Below, piece after piece: positions 35,001 through 42,863 of a DNA stretch of 64,000 nucleotides (position 1 is its first letter; each line of letters begins with the position of its first letter). Both the position numbers and the translations under genes were made by a program. Source of the stretch: Candidatus Leptovillus gracilis (lineage in GTDB: Bacteria > Chloroflexota > Anaerolineae > Promineifilales > Promineifilaceae); contig JADJXA010000006.1 in NCBI GenBank assembly GCA_016716065.1, positions 280,686 to 344,685 of the forward strand. Reading direction: 5' to 3'. Below the pieces are notes generated by a model. It saw only the letters and a list, made by a program, of their open reading frames with translations. It made no database searches and was not told the DNA's origin.

Positions 35001-35087
35001 TAAGTCGTCGTTGGCGAAGGGGGAAGGTGGGAGGTCGGTTAGTTGGTCTGTTGGTTGGTTTATGGTCACGATTGTTGGTTCTCGCAA
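32052..35087 (-). CDS. Fusion of SAM methyltransferase and GT39-type membrane glycosyltransferase
   Basis: 1011 residues. Residues about 55-290 are a class I methyltransferase (motif I LDVGCGDGHFAQ, then SNSVLEHIPDVQAVLNE and GRFLITMP). After a linker, residues about 350 to the end form a polytopic protein of the ArnT/PMT (GT39) type with a dozen or more membrane segments; the first outside loop holds FILNGLEAGLGLDVRAVADG at the usual catalytic-acid position. GT39 enzymes use polyprenyl-phosphate sugars as donors. The join is in frame with no gap, so it looks like a true fusion. Upstream lies a GT4 glycosyltransferase gene on the same strand. Confidence 0.82.
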   Translation of the reverse strand: MREPTIVTINQPTDQLTDLPPSPFANDDLLWRQLKTIPAFRAILRAVESRFYFAIDLPGPTLDVGCGDGHFAQMTFNRRIDVGIDPWWGPLNKAHRSGQYDQVMQAMGDRLPFPDHTFASAFSNSVLEHIPDVQAVLNETSRVLQPDGRFLITMPSQYFSQWLGGAQFLEKLSLPGAADRYRQGFNFISRHVHTDGPEVWAARLAEAGLAVERWQYYFSPQALHALEIGHAQGLPAAAMHFLTGHWILAPWQNSLGLTERWLRPFYDEEAQERGAYVLFVARKVADGPIEPYLPPARPFTIAELETAVQRRSAAQPGAEVVDWQPLPPERAGVPPALPEEEANGRRSFDVIAAGLLFLALALTFIGQTTIASAEANPPGGLRWFVYGFVALLMFLWRVGAVGAMGLVRRPLPNLRDFSFPRQRWWFLLGLLLVWLAYRQANANGPWPPWLTLSLWLLGSVVGFMALHRPAAPTAAASAGHGLPLNRRFVWIGSVVLFFTALIIRTAGLADHPFILNGLEAGLGLDVRAVADGLARSPFSTGWMSNPTLPYFLMAVPVKLLGPTVLSIRMLSPLVGALTVVAAFWLGARVWSLEVGLVTAVLLLGSHFHLHYSRLGLTNIWDGLLLLLALGLLAVAWTEGQNGRQPRRAWLWAGLLSGLNAYVFTASRLLPLALLLLLFWALLADRTALRRQARHILAAALLAWLVALPQMLFYAGHPGVFMERFQGYGILAGQTGWLAQEASLTGRSQLAIFGDQVQRALLAFNAASDVSPAYRPGVPLLSTIPAVLFVLGVMLALLRLRQARYALLLAPLFVALLFGGALLIETPGSHRLVLVAPLLSLLAAQALVEIGRWLLALRPGSGRADYLLPVLLVVAMLLSLNEMFFYYGRYRQSYSFGDRNTEIAQGMADYLNTLAGADWTAYFYGPPSMYISFPTIPFLATEFQANANLFDVPDADAELPAPSGDQLTFIFLPERAAEMEEVGAVYPNGRAYSQPGHHADPLFYVYEVELTR

Positions 35088-35194
35088 TCTATGGCTGTAA
35101 GAAATGGGACGCGGATGGGCGCAGATACGGCGGATGGGCGCGTATTTTTTGTAATATCGGCGAAAATCCGCGCCTGTCGGCGTTCATCCGCGTC
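35088..35194. repeat. CGCGGATG-type inverted repeat between two glycosyltransferase genes
   Basis: GGGACGCGGATG near 35104 is mirrored by CATCCGCGTCC near 35190, with internal GCGGATGGGCGC units. Similar ACGGATT-rich short units occur at 46530-46600 and 51035-51060. No coding potential. Confidence 0.55.
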
Positions 35195-36424
35195 CTATTG
35201 CTTTACCTGGTCGCGCATGGCGCGGAGGCGTTCGTAGGCGGGTGGTTCGGCCGTTTGGTGAACGGCCGTACCCCCTTCCGTTTGCAGCGCGGTGAACAGA
35301 CGAAGGTATTCAACGGCCGTTTGCGTCGGGCTAAAACTGTTGGCGATCAGGTCGGGCGGGCGCAGGTAGGCTTCTTTGTGGTCCAGAATGCGGATGACAG
35401 CCTGGGCCAGGGCGTGGTGGTCGCCAACGGCCGTCACCTCACCCATGCCGGTCATCGTTACCGGCTGGCGCACGCCAGGCAAAGCGCAGGCAGCCACCGG
35501 CACATTGTGGGTCATGGCCTCAATCTGCACCAGGCCAAAACTTTCCGTGCTGTTCAGGCTGGTGACGCACAAAACGTCCAGGTTTTTGTAGAAGGCGGTT
35601 AGCTCCGCGCCATGCAGCGTGCCCAGGCGAATATATTGCTCTTTGTATCTTGCAAAGAGTGGGGCCAGCCGGGCAGCGTAAGCCTCTTCGCCCAGGATGT
35701 TTTCATAAGGACCGGCGTGCAAGACGACGGCCTGCGGGTATTTCTCGAAGATGTGGGGCAGGGCGTTGAGCAGAACTTCCACCCCCTTTTCGGCGGCCAG
35801 CCGGGCGGAGATGCCGATGACCTGACGGCCGTCTAACCCATGCTGCTGCTTAAAGCGCGCCGCGTCGGCATCGGCGCAGGCGGCCAATTCCACTGGCGGC
35901 GGGATAATGTGCAGCTTGCGGTCCAGGTACTGCGCCAGGAAAGGGGAATGCGTGCCATAATCGCGGGTATAGGTAACAACGGCGTCGGCCAATTCCCCGG
36001 CCAGACGATTTTGTGATTGCACCACCTTGTCCACCAGCCGATTGAAACCGCCCTGCGGCAGTTGCAAATCGCAGTGATAGGTGAGGATGACCGGTTTGCG
36101 CAGCAGGCGGCCGCGCATCGCCACACCGGGCGCGTCGAACTGTGGCAGGTGCAGATGGATGGCGTCGGTGTGATGGGCCAGTTTCCAGGCCATCGGCCCA
36201 AACTCCGGCATAATCACCCCCTTGCTTACACGCAGCAGAACGGGGATGCGCACAATTTTGACGCCATCCAGCACTTCGTAACGGGGCAGGTCGGGTTCAT
36301 ACTGCGAGGTCAACACCGTCACATCGTGGCCCAACTCCACCAGTGCGCGGCTCAACCGCTCCACATAAATCGTCAGGCCGCTAACCCACGGCCGATAATA
36401 GGTTAATACTTCGAGGATTTTCAT
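35195..36424 (-). CDS. GT4-family glycosyltransferase
   Basis: 409 residues, GT-B fold. The acceptor-side start KILEVLTYYRPWVSGLTIYVERL and donor-side motifs IGISARLAAEKGVEVLLNAL and STESFGLVQIEAMTHNVPV (E-x7-E) are typical retaining GT4 enzymes such as mannosyl- or GlcNAc-transferases. It probably builds a lipid-linked glycan at the inner membrane face. It lies between the flippase-like gene (52 bp upstream) and the methyltransferase/GT39 fusion. Confidence 0.92.
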   Translation of the reverse strand: MKILEVLTYYRPWVSGLTIYVERLSRALVELGHDVTVLTSQYEPDLPRYEVLDGVKIVRIPVLLRVSKGVIMPEFGPMAWKLAHHTDAIHLHLPQFDAPGVAMRGRLLRKPVILTYHCDLQLPQGGFNRLVDKVVQSQNRLAGELADAVVTYTRDYGTHSPFLAQYLDRKLHIIPPPVELAACADADAARFKQQHGLDGRQVIGISARLAAEKGVEVLLNALPHIFEKYPQAVVLHAGPYENILGEEAYAARLAPLFARYKEQYIRLGTLHGAELTAFYKNLDVLCVTSLNSTESFGLVQIEAMTHNVPVAACALPGVRQPVTMTGMGEVTAVGDHHALAQAVIRILDHKEAYLRPPDLIANSFSPTQTAVEYLRLFTALQTEGGTAVHQTAEPPAYERLRAMRDQVKQ

Positions 36425-36476
36425 ATTTCATATTTCATATTTCGGCTTTCTGCTAACAGCTTTATACACCCCCACG

Positions 36477-37499
36477 TCACGAATGGCTTGCCGATTTGCG
36501 ATTGGCAAACTGGCGGGTGGCATCCAGCACATTGCGGAAGGTGGCCCCGGTGGCGAACAGGCCAATGACGCCGACGATAATCATGGTGACCAGGTTGACG
36601 GCGTGATACAAAAAGGCAAAACTGGCGGCGGGGGCGGCTGGCTGGGCCAAAATGCTGGTCAGGGCAAAAATGACGCCGGCGTGGAACACGCCGACCTGCC
36701 CCGGCGATGACGGTGCGGCGACGCTGAGGGCAGCGGCGCAGACGACAAAGGCCGACATCGCCCAGGTAAGGTCCAACTGCACGGCGCGCAGCCCAATCCA
36801 ATAGGCAAAAATGATGGGCAGCCAGACAAACAGCGTCATGACGGTGAGGGTAAGGCCATCTTTGAGGTTGGTCAGGCTGCTCAGTCCGGCCAGCAGGTCG
36901 TCTACGCGGGTAACCCAGGCGTCTACGTCCAGGCGGCCAATGCGTTGGAATACGGCCGCGGCCATTCGGCGGACGAACGGCCGTTGGTTGGCCGCCACCA
37001 CCATCACCACAATTGCCACAAAGGTCCCCAGCCCCGTCACCAGGGCGGCCGATTGAATGTTGGGCGGGATGGCTGGCGTGGCTGCCAATGTCAGCGGCAG
37101 CAGCAGCACCATAAACATCAGGTCCAGAATACGCGGCATCACCACCGTAGACAACCCTCGCGCCACTGTCACCGGGGGCACATTGCCAATGAGAATGGCC
37201 TGGGCTATGTCACCCAACCGGAAAGGCAGGAGCATATTGAGCATGTAGCCGATGTTTTGGATGTGGAACGCCTGACCGAGAGCAACATCGTTTTCCAGCA
37301 TGAAGCGCCAGCGGACAGCGCGGAAAAAGAGATAGAGGAGAATGCCAACGGCCGTTAACCCCAAATAGCCCCAATGCGCCGTCTCCAACGCGGCCACAAT
37401 CTCTGTCGGCTCGATAAACAAGAAAATCGCCGCCAGACAGACAAGGCTAACCAGCATACCCAGCCAGAATTGGCCCTTTTGTTTCTGATTTGTATCCAT
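36477..37499 (-). CDS. LPG synthase TM-domain (UPF0104) membrane protein
   Basis: 340 residues from the ATG at 37499; an upstream in-frame extension to 37589 is not family-like. Eight or so hydrophobic segments with the family marks LLPFRLGDIAQAILIGN and APSSPGQVGVFHAG. This is the flippase-like domain without the aminoacyl-transferase half. Proteins of this group often accompany glycosyltransferases and may move a lipid-linked precursor. Located upstream of the GT4 gene. Confidence 0.88.
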   Translation of the reverse strand: MDTNQKQKGQFWLGMLVSLVCLAAIFLFIEPTEIVAALETAHWGYLGLTAVGILLYLFFRAVRWRFMLENDVALGQAFHIQNIGYMLNMLLPFRLGDIAQAILIGNVPPVTVARGLSTVVMPRILDLMFMVLLLPLTLAATPAIPPNIQSAALVTGLGTFVAIVVMVVAANQRPFVRRMAAAVFQRIGRLDVDAWVTRVDDLLAGLSSLTNLKDGLTLTVMTLFVWLPIIFAYWIGLRAVQLDLTWAMSAFVVCAAALSVAAPSSPGQVGVFHAGVIFALTSILAQPAAPAASFAFLYHAVNLVTMIIVGVIGLFATGATFRNVLDATRQFANRKSASHS

Positions 37500-37648
37500 A
37501 GCGGCAGGATTATACCCGACAAGATAACAAGGGAATAGGCGGGCTTGGGGAACAGCGACCAGGCCGACCAGGCCAGACGCCATCGCCATGCCCCGGCAAA
37601 AGTGCTACAATCTGGCAAATTTGTGATCATCTGGAAATTACATGGTCC

Positions 37649-37681
37649 AGATTGAACCAATCTTGGAGATTGGTCCAATCT
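37649..37681. promoter_or_regulatory. Two tandem 15-bp palindromes, putative operator
   Basis: AGATTGAACCAATCT (37649-37663) and AGATTGGTCCAATCT (37667-37681) are each palindromic apart from the central three bases, and are separated by TGG. They lie 33 bp before the ATG of the next gene. The two units can also fold on each other; A rather than T follows, so a plus-strand terminator is unlikely. Confidence 0.6.
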
Positions 37682-37713
37682 AAAAAACAGGAAGTTATTC
37701 TTAGACGATTACT

Positions 37714-38496
37714 ATGTCCAAAGTAAAATCCAATTCGACAATGAACCCAACCACAGGGTTGCCAACGCCAATGCGCGTGGCGGCGGCCCTGTTGGTTCCG
37801 CTGATTGGCGCAGTGCTGTTGAGCAACCTGGCCGGTCTCATCCGCCCGCCGGACCCGGCCAACGGCCGTGCCGCCAACACCCTCTTCCTGGCCTGCGCCG
37901 GTGTCATTAGCCTGCTGCTGGGGATGGCGTGGTATGGTCTGGATGGGGTGGGCCTGCGGGGGAAACGGCCGTTATACGCCGGTATTGCCTTTGCCAGCAT
38001 GGGTTGGTTGGCCTTTCTGGCGGCGCGCTTCATTTGGGTCCTCAACGCGGGTTACGGCCCGGCCGGGGCCACCCGCGCCTTCATTTACCTGATGCTGTTT
38101 GAAGCGTTTGCCGTCCAGATTTGGGCTTTTGGCCTGTTCTTCCGCGCCCTGGCCGATTGGCGCGGTCCGCTGACGGCGGCCATCGGCAGCGGCCTCTTAT
38201 TCGGCATGGTGGGCTTCCTCTTTTTCGAGGAATCCTTTTACGGCAGCCTGAGCAGCCTGTTATTTTTTCTGTTGTGGGGCCTGTTTTATGGCATCATCCG
38301 GCTGCGCACCGGCAGCTTTATCGGCATCCTGGTGGTGCAGGCGTTACAAAGTTTTAGCGCCTGGGTCGTCATGGTTCCGGCGGAAAACCCACCAGCCGTC
38401 GCCGCCATGCAGATGGTATATCTCGTTTCATCGCTGGCGTTTTTAGTTTTTATCTGGCGGTTGTGGCCCAAACAGCCGGGAGATTATCGTGTCTGA
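37714..38496 (+). CDS. Polytopic membrane protein, unknown
   Basis: 260 residues with seven to eight hydrophobic segments, Gly-rich (ALLVPLIGAVLLSNLAGLI; LLFGMVGFLFFEESFYGSL). No catalytic motif recognised. A second ATG at 37741 is possible. Its last 8 bp overlap the GTG start of the next gene, so the two form a coupled pair. The tandem palindromes upstream suggest specific regulation. Confidence 0.7.
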   Translation: MSKVKSNSTMNPTTGLPTPMRVAAALLVPLIGAVLLSNLAGLIRPPDPANGRAANTLFLACAGVISLLLGMAWYGLDGVGLRGKRPLYAGIAFASMGWLAFLAARFIWVLNAGYGPAGATRAFIYLMLFEAFAVQIWAFGLFFRALADWRGPLTAAIGSGLLFGMVGFLFFEESFYGSLSSLLFFLLWGLFYGIIRLRTGSFIGILVVQALQSFSAWVVMVPAENPPAVAAMQMVYLVSSLAFLVFIWRLWPKQPGDYRV

Positions 38497-39373
38497 AGGC
38501 AGCGTGCAGGTACTCATTGATGATCGGGCGCGGTTGGGCATGGCGCTGCTGGCCGCCAGCCGTTGGCCGGAACAAGAGCAGCGCCGGGAACCCCATGCCG
38601 TCCATCCCCACGCCAAGCAGACCCGGCAGTTTGTCGCCGACGTGGCCGCCAACCAGCCGGCCGTTGTGCGCGTGAATCAGCATTTGCAGATTGGCTGGCC
38701 GGTGGATGTGCTGTTTACGGCCGTGCTGCGTTGTGATTGGCCTGCTCTACAAGCCCAGGAGCCGCTGCCAGCGGTGTACGACGACGAACAATGGACGATG
38801 TGGCTGCGGCAGTTCAGCCGGGCGAAGGATTGGGCCGCCTTTTGGGCGCAGCACGCCGCTGCCTGGCAAACAGCCGCCAACGACCTGACGGCCGTTTTCC
38901 GCAGCAGCCCTTTACCCCATTTTGTGGGGCAGATAAGCGGACGGCCGTTCACCCATACCCTGGCCATCGTGCCGAATCTGGTCTATCCGGCGTTAACGGC
39001 CGTGCTGGCCAGCAGCCAGGATACCTTTTATCTGCTGCTGCCGCCGCCCAAAGCCGTCGGCGAATCCCCGCCCTGGCCTTACGCCGAAGACCCTGGCTGG
39101 GTCCACGCCCAGACCATGCGCCGCCTGCTGCAACACATCCTGGCCGATACCCTGGCCCAACTGGACGAGACGCAGCAGGCGCTGCTGCTGCACGCCGCCA
39201 CCACCCTCTACCTGGAGCAGGCCATAGACGCCGGCGAAGCGCTGGCCTACCTGGTCCGCAGCAAAAAGCAGCACAAGCTGCCCACCCTCCCCCTGGTTGT
39301 GGAGGATTTGCGCGACTATTTGGGTGGGGAAAACGGCCGTGATTTAACGTTTGTGGTAGGGCGGCAGGCATAA
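38489..39373 (+). CDS. Soluble protein of unknown function, coupled to the membrane protein upstream
   Basis: 294 residues from a GTG at 38489. No signal peptide or membrane segment. Trp-rich middle (WTMWLRQFSRAKDWAAFWAQ) and a helical C-terminal part with conserved-looking LLHAATTLYLEQAIDAGEAL. No family recognised. The 8-bp overlap with the preceding membrane-protein gene implies joint function. Confidence 0.6.
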   Translation: MSEGSVQVLIDDRARLGMALLAASRWPEQEQRREPHAVHPHAKQTRQFVADVAANQPAVVRVNQHLQIGWPVDVLFTAVLRCDWPALQAQEPLPAVYDDEQWTMWLRQFSRAKDWAAFWAQHAAAWQTAANDLTAVFRSSPLPHFVGQISGRPFTHTLAIVPNLVYPALTAVLASSQDTFYLLLPPPKAVGESPPWPYAEDPGWVHAQTMRRLLQHILADTLAQLDETQQALLLHAATTLYLEQAIDAGEALAYLVRSKKQHKLPTLPLVVEDLRDYLGGENGRDLTFVVGRQA

Positions 39374-39493
39374 CCTGATCCCAAAGAGAGGTTTGTCATC
39401 CAGGCCGTGTCCCTTTTATTTTGCCTATGTCTGGCCCGCGACCCAACCAAAATTCACAATGCATCATTCACAATTCACAATTCAGGAGACCCC

Positions 39494-40267
39494 ATGAGTT
39501 ACGAATACATCCTCACCCGTGTAGAAGGGCGGGTTGGCATGGTCCAGTTCAACCGGCCCAAGGCGCTCAACGCCCTCAACCGCGAACTGATGGCCGAACT
39601 GCTTCACGCCCTGACGGCATTTGACGGCGACGCGGCCATTGGCGCGCTGGTCATCACCGGCAGCGAGCGCGCTTTTGCCGCCGGGGCCGACATCAAAGAG
39701 ATGGCCGACGCCACGGTGGTGGACATGTTGGACAACCCGTTCATTAACTATTGGGACCAACTGCGCCAGATCAACAAGCCGATCATCGCCGCGGTGTCTG
39801 GCTTTGCCTTTGGCGGCGGGCTGGAACTGGCGCTGGCCTGCGATATGATAGTCGCCAGTGAAACGGCCGTCTTCGGCCAGCCGGAAATCAACCTGGGCAT
39901 CATCCCCGGCGCGGGCGGCACGCAGCGGTTGACGTATGCAGTGGGCAAAGCGCTGGCGATGGAGATGATTTTGAACGACAGGCGGTTAACGGCCGTTGAA
40001 GCGCAGCAGTTCGGCCTGGTCAACCGCGTCTACACGGCCGACAGCTATCTCGACGAAGCCATCACCCTGGCGCAGCAAATCGCCGACCGCGCGCCGGTGG
40101 CCGTGCGCCTGGCCAAAGAAGCCATCAACGCCGTCTATGAAACGTCGCTCCAGGCCGGGTTGGCTCACGAGCGCCGCCTGTTTTATATGCTCTTCAGCAC
40201 GGCCGACCAGAAGGAAGGGATGGAGGCGTTTGTGGCAAAGCGCCAGGCGGTTTGGAAAGGGGAGTAA
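39494..40267 (+). CDS. Enoyl-CoA hydratase/isomerase
   Basis: 257 residues from the ATG at 39494, preceded by CAGGAGA; the frame is open upstream to 39407 without family similarity. Crotonase fold: NRPKALNALNREL, the oxyanion-hole AAGADIKEMAD and GFAFGGGLELALACD, and catalytic Glu region FGQPEINLGIIPGAGGTQRL with both Glu. This suits short-chain enoyl-CoA hydratase of beta-oxidation. The neighbouring downstream gene is a hydroxyacid dehydrogenase with almost no gap. Confidence 0.95.
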   Translation: MSYEYILTRVEGRVGMVQFNRPKALNALNRELMAELLHALTAFDGDAAIGALVITGSERAFAAGADIKEMADATVVDMLDNPFINYWDQLRQINKPIIAAVSGFAFGGGLELALACDMIVASETAVFGQPEINLGIIPGAGGTQRLTYAVGKALAMEMILNDRRLTAVEAQQFGLVNRVYTADSYLDEAITLAQQIADRAPVAVRLAKEAINAVYETSLQAGLAHERRLFYMLFSTADQKEGMEAFVAKRQAVWKGE

Positions 40268-41293
40268 TTGTCAACCGCTCGCCTCTCTGAGTCAAAAATC
40301 ATCATGACCATTCACGCTCATTTTTTGTATGAACCAGCGGAGTTTTTTCACGTGTTCACCGGGGAAGAGAAGGCGCAGATGGAGGGGCTGCTCGACCCGG
40401 CGGTGCAGGTGACATGGGGGCAAGAGGCGCCGGAAACGGCCGTTATCCTCATCGGCGGCCGCCCCAGCCGCGAGCAGTTGCGCGGCCCAAACGTGCGGGT
40501 GCTGATCGTCCCCTGGGCCGGGCTGCCGACCCAGACCGCTGACCTGCTGGCCGAATTCCCCCACGTAGCCGTGCATAACCTGCACCACAACGCCGCGCCG
40601 GTGGCGGAAACGGCCGTTACCCTGCTCCTGGCCGCCGCCAAGCTCACCATCCCCTACGACCAGGCGCTGCGCCGGAACAACTGGGAACTGCGCTACGGCG
40701 AGCGGCGGGCGGCGCTGCTGGCCGGCAAGACGGCGCTCATCCTGGGCTATGGGGCGATTGGCGCGCGCGTGGCCCGCATCTGCCAGGCGATGGAGATGCG
40801 TGTGCTGGCTACCAAACGGACGCCGCCGACCATCCAGCCGCCCGAAGCGACCATCTACCCATCCGCCAACCTGCCCCACCTGCTGCCGCAGGCCGACGCC
40901 CTGATTATCTGCCTGCCGCTGACGACGGAGACGAAGGGGCTGATCGGCGCGGCGGAGCTAGCTTTGCTGCCGCCAGGGGCGATTTTGGTGAATATCGGGC
41001 GCGGCCCGATTGTGGATGAAGCGGCGTTGTATGAAGGGCTGCGGAACGGCCGTTTATACGCCGCCGGCCTGGACGTGTGGTACAACTACCCGCCGGACGA
41101 AACAAGCCGGGCGCAAACCGCCCCGGCCAACTTCCCTTTCCATGAATTGGACAATGTGGTGCTGAGTCCACACCGGGGCGGCCTGACGCTGGACACGGAG
41201 CGGCTGCGCCTGGCGCATCTGGCGGAGCTGCTGAACCAGGCGGCGCGGGGAGAGGCGATGGGCAATCGGGTAGATTTAGGGCGGGGGTATTGA
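40268..41293 (+). CDS. D-2-hydroxyacid dehydrogenase, NAD-binding
   Basis: 341 residues from a TTG at 40268 directly after the upstream stop, with GGGGAG before it; ATG 40304 is an alternative. Rossmann motif LILGYGAIGARVARIC near 155, and GLIGAAELALLPPGAILVNIGRGPIVDEAAL with the catalytic Arg region. The late Glu and His (LSPHRGGLT) are present. Likely reduces a 2-keto acid with NAD(P)H. The substrate is not evident. Confidence 0.9.
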   Translation: MSTARLSESKIIMTIHAHFLYEPAEFFHVFTGEEKAQMEGLLDPAVQVTWGQEAPETAVILIGGRPSREQLRGPNVRVLIVPWAGLPTQTADLLAEFPHVAVHNLHHNAAPVAETAVTLLLAAAKLTIPYDQALRRNNWELRYGERRAALLAGKTALILGYGAIGARVARICQAMEMRVLATKRTPPTIQPPEATIYPSANLPHLLPQADALIICLPLTTETKGLIGAAELALLPPGAILVNIGRGPIVDEAALYEGLRNGRLYAAGLDVWYNYPPDETSRAQTAPANFPFHELDNVVLSPHRGGLTLDTERLRLAHLAELLNQAARGEAMGNRVDLGRGY

Positions 41294-41306
41294 AGATTTA
41301 GCGCGG

Positions 41307-42863
41307 CTACTTCTGCTCGAAGATGTATATAGATAAGTCGTTGAATTGGACGAGATTGGTCTGGCGATAATGGGCATTCAGCCAGGACAGATGGGGGTGG
41401 GTCTGGCCTATAGTTTCATATTCTGCTAACGCAGCCTGAAATATCACAAACCAGATACGCGGATGATTGGCGACGGCCGTTTCCAGATCAGGTATGGCGT
41501 AAAGCCCTAAAGCCTCCTGGGTGGCGTAGGCCAGGCTGTCGGCTGGGCTGCCCGGCTCATCGGCGATAAAGGCCATCGGCAGGCGGCGATTGTAATAATG
41601 GGTGGGGAAAAAAGTCATTTTATTGCTGTGAATGATCATGTCGTCTGGTGATGCAGCTTCCTGAGCCAGGAAAACGGCCGTTTCCGCAAAAGGTGAGCGC
41701 GGGAATTCTGCGTAACGATAATGATTCTGTAATGAAAACAGAGCCAGGATCGCGGCGACAAGCAGCGTCCCCCAACGAATCGGCCGGGGGAAGGACCGGT
41801 TTACCAGAATGCCTGCCGCCAGGGTATAGTAGGCCAATGCGGATGGCAGCAGGGCGCGAACAATAAATACCGACCGCCACTGCGAGATTAGAAACGTGAG
41901 CAAGGGGGGTAGAAACGCCAGGCAAAACAACAGCCCCACCGGCGTCGGGAAAACGCCGGTACTCAGGGAACCCGCTTTTGCGCCGCGCCGCCACTCCAAC
42001 AACAAAATCACCGGCAGAAACAGGCTGAAAGCGATGGCCAGCGGCAGCAGCCAAGCAGGCAGCGCCTGGTTGTCATAGGCCAGATGAAAAATCAGGCTCG
42101 TTTGCAGCAAAGAGACCAGATCAGGTCGCGCCACCCAGTACGCCTGCTGGATTTTGCCGAACTGGCTGGGCAAAATAGCCAGCCAGGGGGCAAACAGAAG
42201 CAGCATCAGGCAACAGGCCAGGAAAAAGGGGCGCAGATGTCGCAGTTGGCGTTCGCGCCACCAGGTCCACAGCACCCAAATGCCCAGGCCAGCGATAAAC
42301 ATGGCGCCCAGGTTATGGGCGTACAGCGTCACCGCGCCGGCTGCGGCAAAAGCCAGCCACTGCCAGCGCTTCTGTTCCACCCAGGCGCGGGCGAAAAAGT
42401 AGGTGGTGGTCACAGCGGCCAATCCCAACAGGGCGTACATCCTGGTCTCCTGGGCATAATAGAGCGCGAAGGGGGCAACGGCCGTGATCAGGGCTGCCAA
42501 CAACCCGGCGCGCCGACCAAACAGATAACACCCCAGCAAATAGACCACGATCACTGTGGTCACCCCCAACAGCACGGATAACAGCCGCACCGCGGCTGCC
42601 GATTGCCCGGCAAGACCCATCCAGCCATGCAATATGGTGTAGTAGAACAGGGGATGAACGTCGGCGGCGGCGCCATCGGTCTGGGCGATGGTGCCATACA
42701 GCATGGTGGCGAACGGCTTTTCGGCGTACAGTACGCTGAAGGCCTCGTCATACCAGAAGGGACGGCCGTTCAGGTTCACCAGGCGCAGGGCAAAAGCCAG
42801 GAAGATGATGCCCAAAAGTATCCCGAGAACGACCCGGTTTTGCTTATTACTGTTGAACGTCAT
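41307..42863 (-). CDS. GT39-type membrane glycosyltransferase
   Basis: 518 residues, about 11-12 hydrophobic segments. The catalytic DE motif of the ArnT/PMT family stands in the first outside loop (NLNGRPFWYDEAFSVLYA). The C-terminal soluble part carries ARMYALLGLA-like ETRMYALLG in the central region. The donor is probably a polyprenyl-phosphate sugar. It overlaps the upstream membrane-protein gene by 17 bp. Confidence 0.88.
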   Translation of the reverse strand: MTFNSNKQNRVVLGILLGIIFLAFALRLVNLNGRPFWYDEAFSVLYAEKPFATMLYGTIAQTDGAAADVHPLFYYTILHGWMGLAGQSAAAVRLLSVLLGVTTVIVVYLLGCYLFGRRAGLLAALITAVAPFALYYAQETRMYALLGLAAVTTTYFFARAWVEQKRWQWLAFAAAGAVTLYAHNLGAMFIAGLGIWVLWTWWRERQLRHLRPFFLACCLMLLLFAPWLAILPSQFGKIQQAYWVARPDLVSLLQTSLIFHLAYDNQALPAWLLPLAIAFSLFLPVILLLEWRRGAKAGSLSTGVFPTPVGLLFCLAFLPPLLTFLISQWRSVFIVRALLPSALAYYTLAAGILVNRSFPRPIRWGTLLVAAILALFSLQNHYRYAEFPRSPFAETAVFLAQEAASPDDMIIHSNKMTFFPTHYYNRRLPMAFIADEPGSPADSLAYATQEALGLYAIPDLETAVANHPRIWFVIFQAALAEYETIGQTHPHLSWLNAHYRQTNLVQFNDLSIYIFEQK

